Source: Hassallia byssoidea VB512170
GTDB lineage: Bacteria; Cyanobacteriota; Cyanobacteriia; Cyanobacteriales; Nostocaceae
DNA: 40,001 bases
Direction of reading: 5' to 3'
NCBI RefSeq assembly: GCF_000817785.2
Contig: NZ_JTCM02000059.1
Location: 1 to 40,001, forward strand
This document shows positions 1 through 7,893 of the stretch, piece by piece (the stretch's first letter is position 1; every line of letters starts with the position of its first letter). Under the pieces are notes generated by a model. The model ran no database searches. It was given only the letters and a program-made list of their open reading frames with translations, and was not told the origin of the DNA. Made by a program: the position numbers and the translations under genes.

Positions 1-481
1 TACCTGTGGGGGTAGGGGGTTTGAGATTTTCAATTACTTGTCTGGCAATTTGCGGATCGAGATAAGCTGCACCTTCAACCGCAGCAGCGATCGCATTCAA
101 CAACCGCTCGACACTCGCCCCTTTGATACAATAAGCATCAGCACCGCTAGATAACGCAGCAATAATTTCTGTCTCTGTTTTGTGAGATGTCAGCATTACT
201 ACATGCGTTTCTGGTAATGCTGCTTTGATTTGCTGTGTCGCCGCAATTCCATCCAATCGCGGTAAACCAATATCCATCACCACCAAATCAGGTTTCAATT
301 TCAGTGCAGCTTGCACACCCAAATAACCATCTTCCGCTTGTCCAACAATTTCCAACTGTGGATGAGCCATTAATGACTGTTCTAATCCGAGTTGCATCAT
401 CGGATCGTCTTCAACAATTAACACCCGCAACGGTGCAGCATCTAAAGGTATATTGAACGCAGAGACTGTATTTGAAGACAT
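1..481 (-). CDS. Response regulator, receiver domain (3' part outside the window)
   Basis: The frame reads from ATG at 481 leftwards and stays open to the edge, giving 160 residues. After a short N-terminal tail, residues 19-140 form a CheY-like receiver domain: RVLIVEDD with the acidic pair D25/D26, phosphoacceptor D70 in VVMDIGLP, T98 in VVMLTSH and K120 in AYCIKG. The segment after the receiver begins a linker (AAYLDPQIARQVI) typical of NarL/FixJ-type regulators, so a C-terminal LuxR-like helix-turn-helix is expected beyond position 1 but is not visible. It would be phosphorylated by a histidine kinase and act on DNA in the cytoplasm. It lies downstream of era on the same strand, but 400 bp of repeats separate them. 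The family is sure; the target genes and partner kinase are unknown. Confidence 0.88.
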   Translation of the reverse strand, partial: MSSNTVSAFNIPLDAAPLRVLIVEDDPMMQLGLEQSLMAHPQLEIVGQAEDGYLGVQAALKLKPDLVVMDIGLPRLDGIAATQQIKAALPETHVVMLTSHKTETEIIAALSSGADAYCIKGASVERLLNAIAAAVEGAAYLDPQIARQVIENLKPPTPTG

Positions 482-484
482 TTT

Positions 485-888
485 TTGTGTGTTGGTGGAT
501 AGTGGATAGTGGGGCATCGGGCATCGGGCATGGGGCATGGGTAATGGGTAATGGTGAGCCAGCGCGGTCTTCTCCCTTTGGGAGAGGCTAACGCCAAGGG
601 GAGCCAGTGCGGTCTTGGGAGCAAATCGCCACTTGCGCGTCTGCCGGGAAACCCGTCCAACGCAGTGGCTCCCCAAGTGGAGCATCTGGCGTGGTCTCCA
701 CGCCAGGTGCTTCAAGTCTGGCGACCGAACGCACTGGCTCCCCATGAGCGACTGGCGTGCATAGAGAAGGGGGGAATGGGGAATGGGGAAAGGGACTCAT
801 GGGAAAGAATTATTACCAATTCCCAATTCCCAATTCCCAATGCCCAATGCCCAATGCCCAACAACTATCAACCAACAACTAACTCCTT
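485..888. repeat. Repeat-filled spacer: heptamer repeats and palindromic elements
   Basis: This 400-bp gap has no credible gene. At 495-553 it carries short tandem repeats built on gggcat/gggtaat units, and at 775-868 the complementary-type units (caattcc, caatgcc). Between them (about 554-760) lies a mosaic of palindromic dispersed repeat, including a perfect hairpin at 686-706 (ctggcgtgg, loop tct, ccacgccag) and repeated gagccagtgcggtctt-like blocks. Open frames here are created by the repeats themselves. Confidence 0.85.
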
Positions 889-1863
889 TTACTCTTCCAC
901 GCGATAACCGAGTTCTGCCAAACTGACGCGAGACTGACGCCACTTTGGTTGTACCTTGACGAATAATTCTAGATAGACTTTGCCGGCGATTAACTTTTGG
1001 ATTTGTTCGCGAGCTGCACTACCTATAGCTTTGAGCATAGCTCCACCTTTACCGATGAGAATGCCTTTTTGGGAATCTCGTTCAACGTTGATGGTAGCGA
1101 GTACGCGAGTGATAGCTGGTGTTTCTTCCACTTTCTCGATCGCGATCGCTACCGAATGAGGAACTTCCTCACGAGTCAACAACAAAATCTGTTCTCGAAT
1201 CAATTCCCCCATAATAAAGCGTTCCGGTTGGTCAGTTACCAAGTCGGGTGGATAGTAGAACGGTCCTCGTTCTAAATGTTCAATTAATAAATCTTGCAGT
1301 TCTGGTAATCCCGTCGCAGTCTTGGCAGAAAATTTTCCTGTTTGCCATTTATAGGATTGTGCTAACTCAGTGTAACTATCGTCTATAATCTGAGAATCCT
1401 TCGGTTGTTGATCGATTTTGTTCACACCCAAAATTACAGGTGTTTCGCTTCTAGTCAGTAACTCGGCAATATAGCGATCGCCTGTACCACAAATCGTCGA
1501 GCCATCCACCACAAACAGCACTACATCCACCGATTCAATCGCAATTTTCGCATTTTTCACCAGCACTTCCCCTAATTGATGATGGGGTTTGTGAATTCCT
1601 GGTGTATCAACAAATATTAACTGCGCTTCTGGTGTCGTTAAAATCCCTCGCAAACGATTGCGTGTAGTTTGCGCTACTGGAGAAGTTATGGCAATTTTTT
1701 GTCCTACTAATTGATTCATCAACGTAGATTTACCGACATTTGGGCGACCGATAATGCCGATAAAACCCGATTTGAATTCAGGAGGAGCCTGGGGGACAGT
1801 TACTTCTCCTGATAAAGAGAAGGTATAATTCTCAATACTTTTCACCTTTGGCTCCACCGTCAT
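889..1863 (-). CDS. era: GTPase Era, ribosome-associated
   Basis: Era is a small GTPase that binds the 3' end of 16S rRNA and assists 30S subunit maturation. The 324-residue product has the G1 loop GRPNVGKS at 39-46, a T-rich switch I region, G3 DTPG at 86-89, and G4 NKID near 148-151. The C-terminal third is the KH domain with GKGGAMLKAIG, which binds RNA, and the ending VSLAELGYRVEE is Era-like. It is slightly longer than the usual 300 residues because of an N-terminal extension of about 30 residues before the G domain; a shorter start cannot be excluded. It is divergent from pfkA, with 136 bp between the two starts, so both promoters must lie in that spacer. Confidence 0.96.
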   Translation of the reverse strand: MTVEPKVKSIENYTFSLSGEVTVPQAPPEFKSGFIGIIGRPNVGKSTLMNQLVGQKIAITSPVAQTTRNRLRGILTTPEAQLIFVDTPGIHKPHHQLGEVLVKNAKIAIESVDVVLFVVDGSTICGTGDRYIAELLTRSETPVILGVNKIDQQPKDSQIIDDSYTELAQSYKWQTGKFSAKTATGLPELQDLLIEHLERGPFYYPPDLVTDQPERFIMGELIREQILLLTREEVPHSVAIAIEKVEETPAITRVLATINVERDSQKGILIGKGGAMLKAIGSAAREQIQKLIAGKVYLELFVKVQPKWRQSRVSLAELGYRVEE

Positions 1864-1985
1864 AGTTTATATATATGATAAGTTGATTTAATTGGACACA
1901 AAACAAACATAAAATCACCCTGGAAATTTTGACGATTGCCTTTACTTAAGTTTAATTTACTACTAATTATATTATTCGGAGAATA

Positions 1986-1994
1986 ATGTCATAA
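1986..1994 (+). other. Minimal leader ORF (ATG TCA TAA) before pfkA
   Basis: A GGAG at 1978-1981 is followed after four bases by ATG TCA TAA. The stop ends five bases before the pfkA ATG at 2000. The Shine-Dalgarno-like site is well placed for this dipeptide ORF and too far (18 bases) for pfkA itself. It could allow stop-start re-initiation at pfkA, or be chance. Confidence 0.3.
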
Positions 1995-1999
1995 AAGAT

Positions 2000-3082
2000 A
2001 TGGGAGAACCAAAACGCATTGGAATTCTGACTAGTGGTGGAGATTGCTCTGGTTTAAATGCTGCAATCAGAGCTGTAGTGTATTGCGCTGTGGGAACTTA
2101 TGGTTGGGAGGTTTTGGGAATTCGGCAAGCGACTTTAGGATTGATGGTACGTCCTCCACAATTCACAAAACTGGAAGTTGACCAAGTTAATACGCTATTA
2201 ACTGCTGGTGGTACAATGTTAGGAACAACTAACAAAGGCGATCCTTTTGCCTTCCCGATGGCAGATGGAAGTGTATGCGATCGCTCTAATGAAATTATTG
2301 CAGGCTATCACCAATTGAATTTAGATGCTTTAATTGGAATTGGTGGTGATGGTAGTTTGGCAATTCTCCGCCGACTTGCACAACAAGGTGGTATAAATTT
2401 AGTTGGTATTCCCAAAACAATTGATAACGATATTGGGATTACAGAACATGCGATCGGTTTTGATACAGCAGTAAATATTGCCACCGAAGCACTAGATCGC
2501 TTACATTTTACCGCTGCAAGTCATAGCCGCGTCATGATTTTAGAAGTGATGGGACGTGACGCAGGACACATCGCCATTGCAGCGGGAATTGCGGGGGGAG
2601 CAGATGTAATTTTGATTCCAGAAATTCCCTACACAATTGAGCATATTTGTCAAAGAATCAAAGAACAGCAAGAGAAAAACAAAAATTATTGTTTGATAAT
2701 TGTATCTGAGGCAGTTCGCACTCAAGAAGGTGAAAATGTCACAATTACAAATCGCTTAGGTCAATCTCGATATGGTGGTATTGGTGAATATTTAGCCGAC
2801 CAAATTATCCAGCGTATTAATGCAGAAACACGAGTTACAGTTTTAGGACATATTCAACGAGGTGGAACAGCTTCACCTTTGGATAGATTAGTCGCAGCAG
2901 CTTTTGGTGTAGCAGCGGTTAATTTGATTGCAGAGGGTAAATATGACCAGATGGTAACGTGGCAAAATCGTCAAGTTGTTAGCGTACCAATTGCCGAAGC
3001 GATCGCTCAATATAGAGCCGTCGATCCAAATGGTACTCTAGTTAAAACCGCTCGTGGTATCGGTATTTATTTAGGAGATTAA
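2000..3082 (+). CDS. pfkA: 6-phosphofructokinase
   Basis: It phosphorylates fructose 6-phosphate to the 1,6-bisphosphate in glycolysis. The 360-residue protein starts with the phosphofructokinase motif ILTSGGDCSGLNAAIR, has IGGDGS in the phosphoryl-donor loop near residue 115, PKTIDNDI near 138, and the substrate-site block VILEVMGRDAGHIA. In the usual numbering, glycine 104 (GGDG) with lysine 124 (PKTIDND) is a mixed signature: ATP enzymes of the E. coli type have Gly/Gly and PPi enzymes Asp/Lys. Gly/Lys is known in actinobacterial ATP-dependent enzymes, so ATP is the likelier donor, as an inference. ATG 2000 lacks a well-placed ribosome site; a GGAG at 1978-1981 instead fits a tiny start-stop ORF just upstream. 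Confidence 0.95.
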   Translation: MGEPKRIGILTSGGDCSGLNAAIRAVVYCAVGTYGWEVLGIRQATLGLMVRPPQFTKLEVDQVNTLLTAGGTMLGTTNKGDPFAFPMADGSVCDRSNEIIAGYHQLNLDALIGIGGDGSLAILRRLAQQGGINLVGIPKTIDNDIGITEHAIGFDTAVNIATEALDRLHFTAASHSRVMILEVMGRDAGHIAIAAGIAGGADVILIPEIPYTIEHICQRIKEQQEKNKNYCLIIVSEAVRTQEGENVTITNRLGQSRYGGIGEYLADQIIQRINAETRVTVLGHIQRGGTASPLDRLVAAAFGVAAVNLIAEGKYDQMVTWQNRQVVSVPIAEAIAQYRAVDPNGTLVKTARGIGIYLGD

Positions 3083-3085
3083 ATT

Positions 3086-3121
3086 GTAGGGTGCGTTAGC
3101 CTTCGGCATAACACACCCTAC
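3086..3121. repeat. Palindromic dispersed repeat (gtagggtgcgtta family), possible pfkA terminator
   Basis: It starts four bases after the pfkA stop and has inverted ends gtagggtg / caccctac. Related copies occur at 25589-25666 and 31276-31341. The hairpin could serve as a terminator, but no T-run follows. Confidence 0.7.
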
Positions 3122-3157
3122 GTCTACTCCTACCCATTACCCATTACCTATTTAACT

Positions 3158-3200
3158 AATAACTCCCATCACAATTCGCCTTCATTTACAGCTTGATTGC
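3158..3200 (-). pseudogene. Degenerate copy of the 3' end of the aspartoacylase-type gene
   Basis: Read on the minus strand, this stretch encodes NQAVNEGE and then, with one base restored, FVMGVIS and a stop. The intact gene at 10900-12024 ends in NRAVNEGEFVLGVIQ and a stop. Over about 43 bp I count roughly 80% identity with one single-base gap. Nothing further upstream of the gene is recognisable here. The copy lies in direct orientation relative to the intact end, with the PIWI-RE island between the two, so it resembles a worn attachment-site duplication. Confidence 0.7.
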
Positions 3201-3435
3201 CTCGTTCCCAAGCGATGCAGCCACAGAACGCAAGTGCAGTGGGCTTCTGCCTTAATTTGTGTCTGCCAGGTAGATGCGAAACGCCTCACGCTCACCGATT
3301 GGCAGGAGAAGACTTTATCAAAGCCTCTGACATCTGTATGCAATGCCAATAGTTTTAATATAACTTAATCAAAATATCTATGCAAATCTAGGAATGCAGC
3401 TATACAATTAGAAAAATCGAGTTGAGGAAAAAGCA
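3201..3435. other. Left flank of the PIWI-RE island, no gene seen
   Basis: No ORF of note and no recombinase remnant can be recognised in this stretch. It should hold the promoter of the operon; the AT-rich part at 3345-3400 is the likeliest place, but I cannot name -35/-10 boxes with confidence. A Shine-Dalgarno-like GAGG lies at 3424-3427. Confidence 0.4.
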
Positions 3436-4689
3436 ATTTCAGAGTTAGTTAGCCCAAAAGAAGCATCGCAACGCCTGGGTGTGAGTGTGGATACTCTGAG
3501 GCGTTGGGAGGCAGCGGGAAAAATTAAGGCAATGAGAACGCCAACAGGACACCGAAGATATGACTTAACTTCATTAGTCACGGGCAATGAAGAAGTTAAT
3601 ACCTCTGCAAGGGTGATTTCAATCACAGAGGATACGCTGCAACAGATAGCAAAGGGTTTATGCAAGTATGAACAGCAAATCTTTAAAAGCCCTTCAGATT
3701 ATCCGAATGAATTGCAATTAGGCGTAGATAAGCTGGCACTTGCTTGTGTAATGGCGGGAGTAAGTCAACCGATACAAGGAGTTCCGGATTTTATTTCTAG
3801 ATGGGCGCAGATTCCCTTAAAAGAGTGGAATATACAGCTTGATTTTGCTGAAGAATTGCTTGAAGAACAACTAATAGAAGAGCAAAAACCGAGTGGATTT
3901 TGCATTGAAACAGCAGAAGAATATTTTGATGAATCGGGTAATTTCCAGAAACAAGTAATTAATGAGGTAATGACTAAAGCAGCACAAAAGCCTGAGTTAT
4001 ATACAAGTTTTAGACGTTATCTCATTGAACACCCTGTAATAACCAAGGGAGATTTAGATGTTGATAGCATTCTGCATTTTAAGCCCGTGCTAGAAATACT
4101 TAAGAATAGCTATGAAAAAGCTCCTGAATCTTACAAGTTAGATGGGATATTTTACTGCTGCGGTCATTGTGGCGGGTTAATGTATCTGAGCAAAAATGAT
4201 GAATTAAAGTGTGAAAATAAACATTGTGAAAAGCAAAACAAGCCTGAGAAAGCTTTCCCCACCGATGAAGATGATGAGGTTTTTTGGTTGAAGCCGGATT
4301 TACGATATTTTATTCATCGTCCAGGAAAACCAGAACTGAGATTAACAGAGAGATTGCGACAATTAAACCTAGAAGTGCAGCTATACCCTGAGCTTGATAA
4401 ATACGATTTACACTTGGTTTTTTCCGACAATATAGTTTGGGCAGTTGATGTTAAGTTTTGGGAATGTGCATATAATTTAGCGAAAAAAGTTGATAAGCCT
4501 ATTCCTAGACTTAAGCATCAGCCATACCAAGATTCATTCTTTGTCTTTCCTGATGAAATTCAAAGTTACGGTCAGGAATATCTGCAAGAATTTCGTACTT
4601 ACTGTACAGTTCCGCTTAAAAAGTATCAGGTAATGTTTGAAAGTGAATTTGTTAAGAAAGTTATGACTAAATTAGAGAAACACAAATGA
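3436..4689 (+). CDS. PIWI-RE-associated nuclease: HTH, zinc ribbon and PD-(D/E)xK domain
   Basis: First gene of the PIWI-RE operon. The N-terminus SPKEASQRLGVSVDTLRRWEA followed by TPTGHRRYDL is a MerR/IS607-TnpA-like winged helix, so DNA binding is expected. Counted from GTG 3481, a zinc ribbon has C227-x2-C230 and C244-x4-C249, and the C-terminal domain has D309, D323-V-K325 and K-rich helices, which fits a PD-(D/E)xK nuclease. Known pPIWI-RE islands include such a REase-fold nuclease. Start choice: no ATG, GTG or TTG precedes GTG 3481, yet the frame is open from 3412 and the residues before 3481 are the first HTH helix. ATT at 3436, eight bases after GAGG, gives a natural MSELVSPKEA start, so I place the start there (418 residues). 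The stop overlaps the next start as ATGA. Confidence 0.75.
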   Translation: MSELVSPKEASQRLGVSVDTLRRWEAAGKIKAMRTPTGHRRYDLTSLVTGNEEVNTSARVISITEDTLQQIAKGLCKYEQQIFKSPSDYPNELQLGVDKLALACVMAGVSQPIQGVPDFISRWAQIPLKEWNIQLDFAEELLEEQLIEEQKPSGFCIETAEEYFDESGNFQKQVINEVMTKAAQKPELYTSFRRYLIEHPVITKGDLDVDSILHFKPVLEILKNSYEKAPESYKLDGIFYCCGHCGGLMYLSKNDELKCENKHCEKQNKPEKAFPTDEDDEVFWLKPDLRYFIHRPGKPELRLTERLRQLNLEVQLYPELDKYDLHLVFSDNIVWAVDVKFWECAYNLAKKVDKPIPRLKHQPYQDSFFVFPDEIQSYGQEYLQEFRTYCTVPLKKYQVMFESEFVKKVMTKLEKHK

Positions 4690-7600
4690 GAAATACTTCC
4701 AAGTGGTATCAGCCATTAAAAACAGATTTAAACAAACATTTATGCGAGGTCGAATTAGGGCTGTATTTGTTAAATACCTTGGTTCCAGACGCTAGTGCTA
4801 ATAGTTTGTGGGTGCTGCTGACTGGATATGCGTATAATTTTGCAGAGTGCCAAAATTGGACAAATAATCACTATCAAATGTTGGCATCCGCTCGTCATCT
4901 ATTGCCACAATATCACAGTCCGGCTAACTGGGAAGAAGCCTTACAGCGTTATCAAGAATCCCCACCCGATATTCACGGTTACGAAATTTATCAGGTTGAT
5001 GAATATTGGCGATATCAATTGCGAACTAATATTACAGTTGCTAATAACAGATTTGAAATTTATAACTCTGCCTTAAATCTGCCAGTAGAGTTATCGCAAA
5101 GAAGTGATATACACTGGGCTAAAGCTGGAAAATATAAATGTGATGTCAAGGATAAAAAAGAAACAGTTGAAATAATTCCAGAAATTGCAAGTTTACCCAA
5201 ACCCCCACAGCACAATCTAGCTGGTGTGCAACAGAGAAATCCTCTGAAAGTAAGCTGGAAAGAACTAAGAAAAACAGCCGACTGGATGGATAATCAATTA
5301 GAAAAGCGGGGTCAAAAACCGCAGTGGATAAGACGTTTTAATCAAGTCAAGCTACAAATATTCAACGATAAACAAGAATTAATTGATGCAGAATATTTAA
5401 CTATCAATAAAATACTGCATCTAGTCGGGATGGTCTCTTCTGGTAAGTCCAACCTCATGAAAATATTAGCAGTATGGGGATGGCAAAATAAATTATGCGT
5501 AACCCTTGTAGTCACGGATGTGCTGCAAATTTTTGAATTGACCAAAATGTTTGACGAATTAGGAATTAATGATGTAGCTCCTATTTTAGGAAATTCTAAC
5601 AAAGTAAGCCATTTAAATAGATTGCACAGAGCCGTTTATAACTCTAATCGCAATCAGCCTTTTAAACAAGAGCATACTGGGTTTCAATGGCTAAGTAACA
5701 CCTGTTTATTGACATCATTTGTTCATCCGAAAATGAACACACAATTTGCAATGGGGACGCAGCCATGTTTTTCTTTAGAAACTATCGATACAAATGAAGA
5801 AGAATCAGAAGCATCAATCAAAACTAAAGTTTGTCCAGCTTACGGTGTATGTCCCTATCATAAAAAAGAACGTGATTTAGTTAACGCTTCTATCTTGATT
5901 GCCACACCTGGAAGTTTAGTTTACACCAGAGTACCACGAGCAATCAACCGAGAGAGCATTCTTTATTTTGAATTAGTTTGCAGACGCAGTGATTTGGTGA
6001 TTGTCGATGAAGTTGACCAACATCAGGCTTACCTAGATAAAGCATTTAGCCCTGATAAAACATTACGCAGACCGTCTAGAGATGCCTGGTTAGATAAACT
6101 TTACGATAATATTGAAGCTAAATTGAAGTATGAAAAGTCACAAGTTCTTGAAAATGAGCTTGTATCAAATTGGTGGAACGCTTGCCAGAAAGCAAAAGTA
6201 ACTGCCGATGAGATATATCACTTATTAAGCAAGGAAAATAGCTTATCTAAATGGCGCGAGAAAAAAAATTATTTTACCGATTGGTTATTATTAGGAGAGG
6301 TTGCCAATTTACTAACAACATCGGATAATACCAAAAATATCGAGCAATTTAATAATTTAATGCAACGTGTATTTGAGCCATATATTAAAGATTTAGATAA
6401 CGAGCATAATCCTTTATTTGCGCTAGCTAAAAAAGATAAAAAAGGTGCAGCAATTAAGGAATGGGTTGAAAAAACAGCAACCGTTCAATTGCCCCAAGAA
6501 AAACTTGCAGAAATTGCTCTAACACTAGAGTTTGCCTTGCTAGTCTGCGACTTGCAAGGCAAACTCTACTTTATGATGAACAAATGGCAACAGGTGCAAA
6601 GTACATTGAATTTAGATATATCAGATTCAATGTGGTTTGATTCTCCACCATCAGACTTTAATCCGATTATTCCAGCAATGCCAATGGGTAATCAATTAGC
6701 ATTTCAATACCACAAATCTTATAAAGAATCACTAGGCAGTTTACAGTTTTTCCGCTGCACAGGTGTTGGACGCTGGTTACTACTGAATTTTGATGAATTG
6801 TTCAAAGGAGATAATATTGCCAGTCCCCACCTATTGCTGATGTCAGGAACAAGTTATGCAGGAAAGTCTCCTGCATACCATGTTGATGTGCCTGTGTCTG
6901 GAGTGCTTGTACCAGATACGTCACAGCAAATAAAAATACACTCAGAGTTGTTAAAATTATCTAATAAACAACAGCCTATTTCTGTCTCCGGAGCCGGAGA
7001 TAATAAACGTCGTAATTTAGAAGAAATAGTTAAACAACTGGTAGAAAAAGAATATCTAAGTCAAAAAATTAAGGAATTGCAAGGTAGAAAAATTTTATTA
7101 GTTGTCAACAGCTACGAGCAAGTTGATTGGGTTTATCAGTGTCTAGTAAACTTGGGATGGAAAGATAAAGTTATAGCTTTATCCCCAGATGATGAAATCT
7201 CTGATGAATGGGATGATAATCGTAACTTTTTGCAGCGAGGACAATCACCAGATTTTGCTACCAGACCGGAAGTAATTTTAATAGTTCCACTAAAAGCGAT
7301 TGAGCGAGGTCATAATATTGTCGATAAGGATGGAAAAGCAGTAATTGGAGCAGCTTATTTTTTAGTTTTACCTCACCCCATTCCTGATGATTTATCTTAT
7401 GCTATTCACTCGATAAACCGTTGGGCAATTGACAATTATAAAAAAGCTAAAGGGGAAAATTTAAATAAATTAGGTAAGAATTTTCGTGATGCTGCTTACG
7501 AACAGTGGTGTCATTTCTTACACCTATCAGTCAGATTGACAACTCTCCCAGATGATGACCGTAATGCAGTGTATTGGGATATCATTGTTTCTCTTTGGCA

Positions 7601-7877
7601 AGTGATAGGTCGTTTAATTCGTGGTAATGCCGATGCACAAGTTTTTTGGTGTGATGCTAAGTTTGGCATAAATACCGCCAAAAATGAGGATGGCAAAGAA
7701 GATACTTCTGCTAGTAGTGTGCTAGTTGGGATTGTATATTTACTCCGTCCTTATTTTGAAAATGATCCAGAAATTCCTATATACGATCGCGCTATTGTTC
7801 AATCTCTTTATCGTCCTTTTTATCAGGCGATCGCTAACACTATAAACCTTTCTGGTTTACCCCAAATCAATCTTTAA
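4686..7877 (+). CDS. DinG/XPD-like Fe-S superfamily 2 helicase of the PIWI-RE system
   Basis: The product has 1063 residues. Walker A is GMVSSGKS at 248-255. Between the Walker motifs are four cysteines, C340, C361, C383 and C389 (the last two in VCPAYGVCPYH), the arrangement of the 4Fe-4S cluster of DinG/XPD helicases. Walker B is DLVIVDEVDQH with D441-E442-V-D444, motif III-like LLLMSGTS near 720, and motif VI QVIGRLIRG at 972-980. The first 240 residues are an accessory domain that I cannot assign with certainty. In described pPIWI-RE loci a DinG-type helicase is one of the three core genes and is thought to open duplexes or R-loops for the PIWI protein and nuclease. ATGA overlap with the nuclease gene implies translational coupling. 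The frame is intact. Confidence 0.82.
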   Translation: MRNTSKWYQPLKTDLNKHLCEVELGLYLLNTLVPDASANSLWVLLTGYAYNFAECQNWTNNHYQMLASARHLLPQYHSPANWEEALQRYQESPPDIHGYEIYQVDEYWRYQLRTNITVANNRFEIYNSALNLPVELSQRSDIHWAKAGKYKCDVKDKKETVEIIPEIASLPKPPQHNLAGVQQRNPLKVSWKELRKTADWMDNQLEKRGQKPQWIRRFNQVKLQIFNDKQELIDAEYLTINKILHLVGMVSSGKSNLMKILAVWGWQNKLCVTLVVTDVLQIFELTKMFDELGINDVAPILGNSNKVSHLNRLHRAVYNSNRNQPFKQEHTGFQWLSNTCLLTSFVHPKMNTQFAMGTQPCFSLETIDTNEEESEASIKTKVCPAYGVCPYHKKERDLVNASILIATPGSLVYTRVPRAINRESILYFELVCRRSDLVIVDEVDQHQAYLDKAFSPDKTLRRPSRDAWLDKLYDNIEAKLKYEKSQVLENELVSNWWNACQKAKVTADEIYHLLSKENSLSKWREKKNYFTDWLLLGEVANLLTTSDNTKNIEQFNNLMQRVFEPYIKDLDNEHNPLFALAKKDKKGAAIKEWVEKTATVQLPQEKLAEIALTLEFALLVCDLQGKLYFMMNKWQQVQSTLNLDISDSMWFDSPPSDFNPIIPAMPMGNQLAFQYHKSYKESLGSLQFFRCTGVGRWLLLNFDELFKGDNIASPHLLLMSGTSYAGKSPAYHVDVPVSGVLVPDTSQQIKIHSELLKLSNKQQPISVSGAGDNKRRNLEEIVKQLVEKEYLSQKIKELQGRKILLVVNSYEQVDWVYQCLVNLGWKDKVIALSPDDEISDEWDDNRNFLQRGQSPDFATRPEVILIVPLKAIERGHNIVDKDGKAVIGAAYFLVLPHPIPDDLSYAIHSINRWAIDNYKKAKGENLNKLGKNFRDAAYEQWCHFLHLSVRLTTLPDDDRNAVYWDIIVSLWQVIGRLIRGNADAQVFWCDAKFGINTAKNEDGKEDTSASSVLVGIVYLLRPYFENDPEIPIYDRAIVQSLYRPFYQAIANTINLSGLPQINL

Positions 7878-7893
7878 TTAATTGCAAATCATT

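Noticed and set aside
485-870. Regular repeats that could suggest a CRISPR array
   Set aside because: Units are contiguous heptamers without unique spacers and no cas genes are near; the same units occur in many spacers of the window.
551-907. Open frames on both strands of the spacer between the response regulator and era
   Set aside because: They are read through tandem and palindromic repeats, show low-complexity translation and have no family features.
3436-4689. Nuclease gene as IS607-type transposase (TnpA) because of its HTH
   Set aside because: Only the HTH is similar. There is no serine-recombinase catalytic domain, and a zinc ribbon and PD-(D/E)xK motif follow.
4686-7877. Helicase as a cyanobacterial plasmid replication protein (CyRepA-like)
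   Set aside because: No primase-like domain is visible, the Fe-S cysteine set fits DinG/XPD, and neighbours fit the PIWI-RE module; not excluded without a profile search.
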